Positions 63,289 to 64,000 of a stretch of DNA of 64,000 nt are shown here, in pieces. The translations under genes and the position numbers were made by a program. Every line of letters starts with the position of its first letter. Position 1 is the stretch's first letter. The stretch covers positions 124,001 through 188,000 of the forward strand of contig NZ_FQUP01000005.1 in the NCBI RefSeq assembly GCF_900129325.1, read 5' to 3'. This DNA comes from Kaistia soli DSM 19436 (GTDB lineage: Bacteria > Pseudomonadota > Alphaproteobacteria > Rhizobiales > Kaistiaceae). The notes under the pieces are model-generated. The model ran no database searches. It was not told the origin of the DNA and saw only the letters and a program-made list of their open reading frames with translations.

Positions 63289-64000
63289 TCAGTGTCCGCC
63301 GTTGTTTCGGCGCGGCTGCGCAAGGCCGATGCGGCCAAAGGCCGGCATTTGCGGATGAGGAACAAAGCCGACGCGGACATCGAGCACCGCCGGCACATTC
63401 GACGCGATGGCGCGGGCGAAGGCGGCATCGAAATCGTCAAGATCGGTCACGACCTCGCCGTAACAGCCGAAGCCACGCGCGATGGCAGCATAGTCGGTGC
63501 CATCAAGTGATCCGCCGAGCTCGAAGCCGCCGAGCTTCTGGCCGAAGGCGATGATGCCCCAGGCGGCGTTGTTGTGAATGATGTTGATGACGGGGAGGCC
63601 GTAGCGGCGCGCGGTATCAAGTTCAGCCAGGGTGAAGCCGAAGGAGCCGTCGCCCGTGATGTTCACGACCGTCTCGTTCGGATGAAGGTGCTTGAGGCCG
63701 ATCGCGAAAGGTGTGCCGAAGCCAAGCTGCGCCATGCAGGCATCGTTGAAGCGCGTCCGCGGGCGCTCGGCCGGCGTCAGCGCGTTGCTCCAGAACGTCG
63801 TGTGCCCGCCGTCGAAGACCACGAGCCCCTTGTCGCCAAGCAGCGTTCCGATGCGGCGGGCGAGGGCGGCGGGATGAATTAAGCCGTCGATCGTTTCCGG
63901 CAGGTCTTCAAGCGCCCGGGAGTAGCTGGCGAATTCGGCGGTGAGTTCGGTCGTCCAGCGGTTGGGCAGCAGCGGCGCGCTGATTGCCGCGAGCGCGCCT
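63289..64000 (-). CDS. Thiamine-diphosphate-dependent enzyme, C-terminal part (cut by window edge)
   Basis: The visible 3' portion (about 237 codons) encodes the PP-binding domain of an acetolactate-synthase/benzoylformate-decarboxylase family enzyme. The ThDP motif starts NITGDGSFGFTLAELD and ends at INIIHNNAAWG. The frame stays open to the window end, so the start and substrate-binding domains lie outside. The sequence GLVVFDGGHTTFWSNAL resembles benzaldehyde lyase and 2-hydroxyacyl-CoA lyase-like proteins. It is the first visible gene of the cluster. Confidence 0.85.
   Translation of the reverse strand, partial: GALAAISAPLLPNRWTTELTAEFASYSRALEDLPETIDGLIHPAALARRIGTLLGDKGLVVFDGGHTTFWSNALTPAERPRTRFNDACMAQLGFGTPFAIGLKHLHPNETVVNITGDGSFGFTLAELDTARRYGLPVINIIHNNAAWGIIAFGQKLGGFELGGSLDGTDYAAIARGFGCYGEVVTDLDDFDAAFARAIASNVPAVLDVRVGFVPHPQMPAFGRIGLAQPRRNNGGH

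Overview
The window is GC-rich bacterial chromosomal DNA, densely packed with genes. Many neighbouring genes overlap by a 4-base ATGA start/stop. The porin family (425-aa alphaproteobacterial type), the host-attachment protein, the many ABC importers and the ACR3/ArsH arsenic operon all fit an alphaproteobacterium of the Hyphomicrobiales (Rhizobiales). The genus cannot be fixed from the sequence alone. I saw no rRNA, tRNA, insertion sequence, phage gene or CRISPR array.

Layout. 0-4.5 kb (minus): an alanyl-tRNA editing protein overlapping a cysteine synthase, a DNA photolyase and a membrane acyltransferase. 4.7-5.9 kb (plus): an FAD amine/amino-acid oxidase-like enzyme. 6.0-7.5 kb (minus): three paralogous micro-lipoproteins, a small secreted protein and a ribbon-helix-helix-like protein. 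7.5-24.8 kb: an XRE-cupin regulator diverging from a 16-kb plus-strand catabolic block. This block holds a peptide-type ABC importer, an M20 deacylase, a GAF protein, hydantoinase/oxoprolinase subunits A and B, an amidohydrolase and a sugar-type (CUT2) ABC importer. 24.8-30.3 kb: a BigR/SqrR/YgaV-type ArsR regulator with the two cysteines of persulfide sensors, diverging from a DUF2892 membrane protein and an RND efflux pair, then a NUDIX hydrolase. 30.3-33.1 kb (minus): a zinc alcohol dehydrogenase, a host-attachment protein and an unrecognised periplasmic protein that diverges from an AraC regulator. 34.6-38.4 kb: arsR-acr3-arsC-arsH-MFS operon. 38.5-44.2 kb: a YghU-type GST, a GntR regulator with two winged-helix domains, a two-dehydrogenase hexonate module and a LacI regulator. 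44.5-52.3 kb: a CpxA/CpxR-like two-component system diverging from a complete tripartite RND efflux pump. 52.7-54.0 kb: porin. 54.0-55.0 kb: gene-free. 55.0-64.0 kb (minus): thiamine-diphosphate enzyme (cut by the window edge), SDR, glyoxalase-fold protein, SDR, a five-gene branched-chain-type ABC importer and an aldehyde dehydrogenase.

How the parts work together. Most of the window is uptake plus catabolism modules, each with its own regulator, alternating with export or detoxification modules (arsenic, two RND pumps). The least described parts are the two-importer hydantoinase cluster, the pump beside a probable persulfide sensor, the micro-lipoprotein family, the orphan periplasmic protein and the ThDP/SDR/ALDH/Liv cluster. 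A recurring detail is a strong hairpin just after each of the three solute-binding-protein genes, before the permease or ATPase genes.
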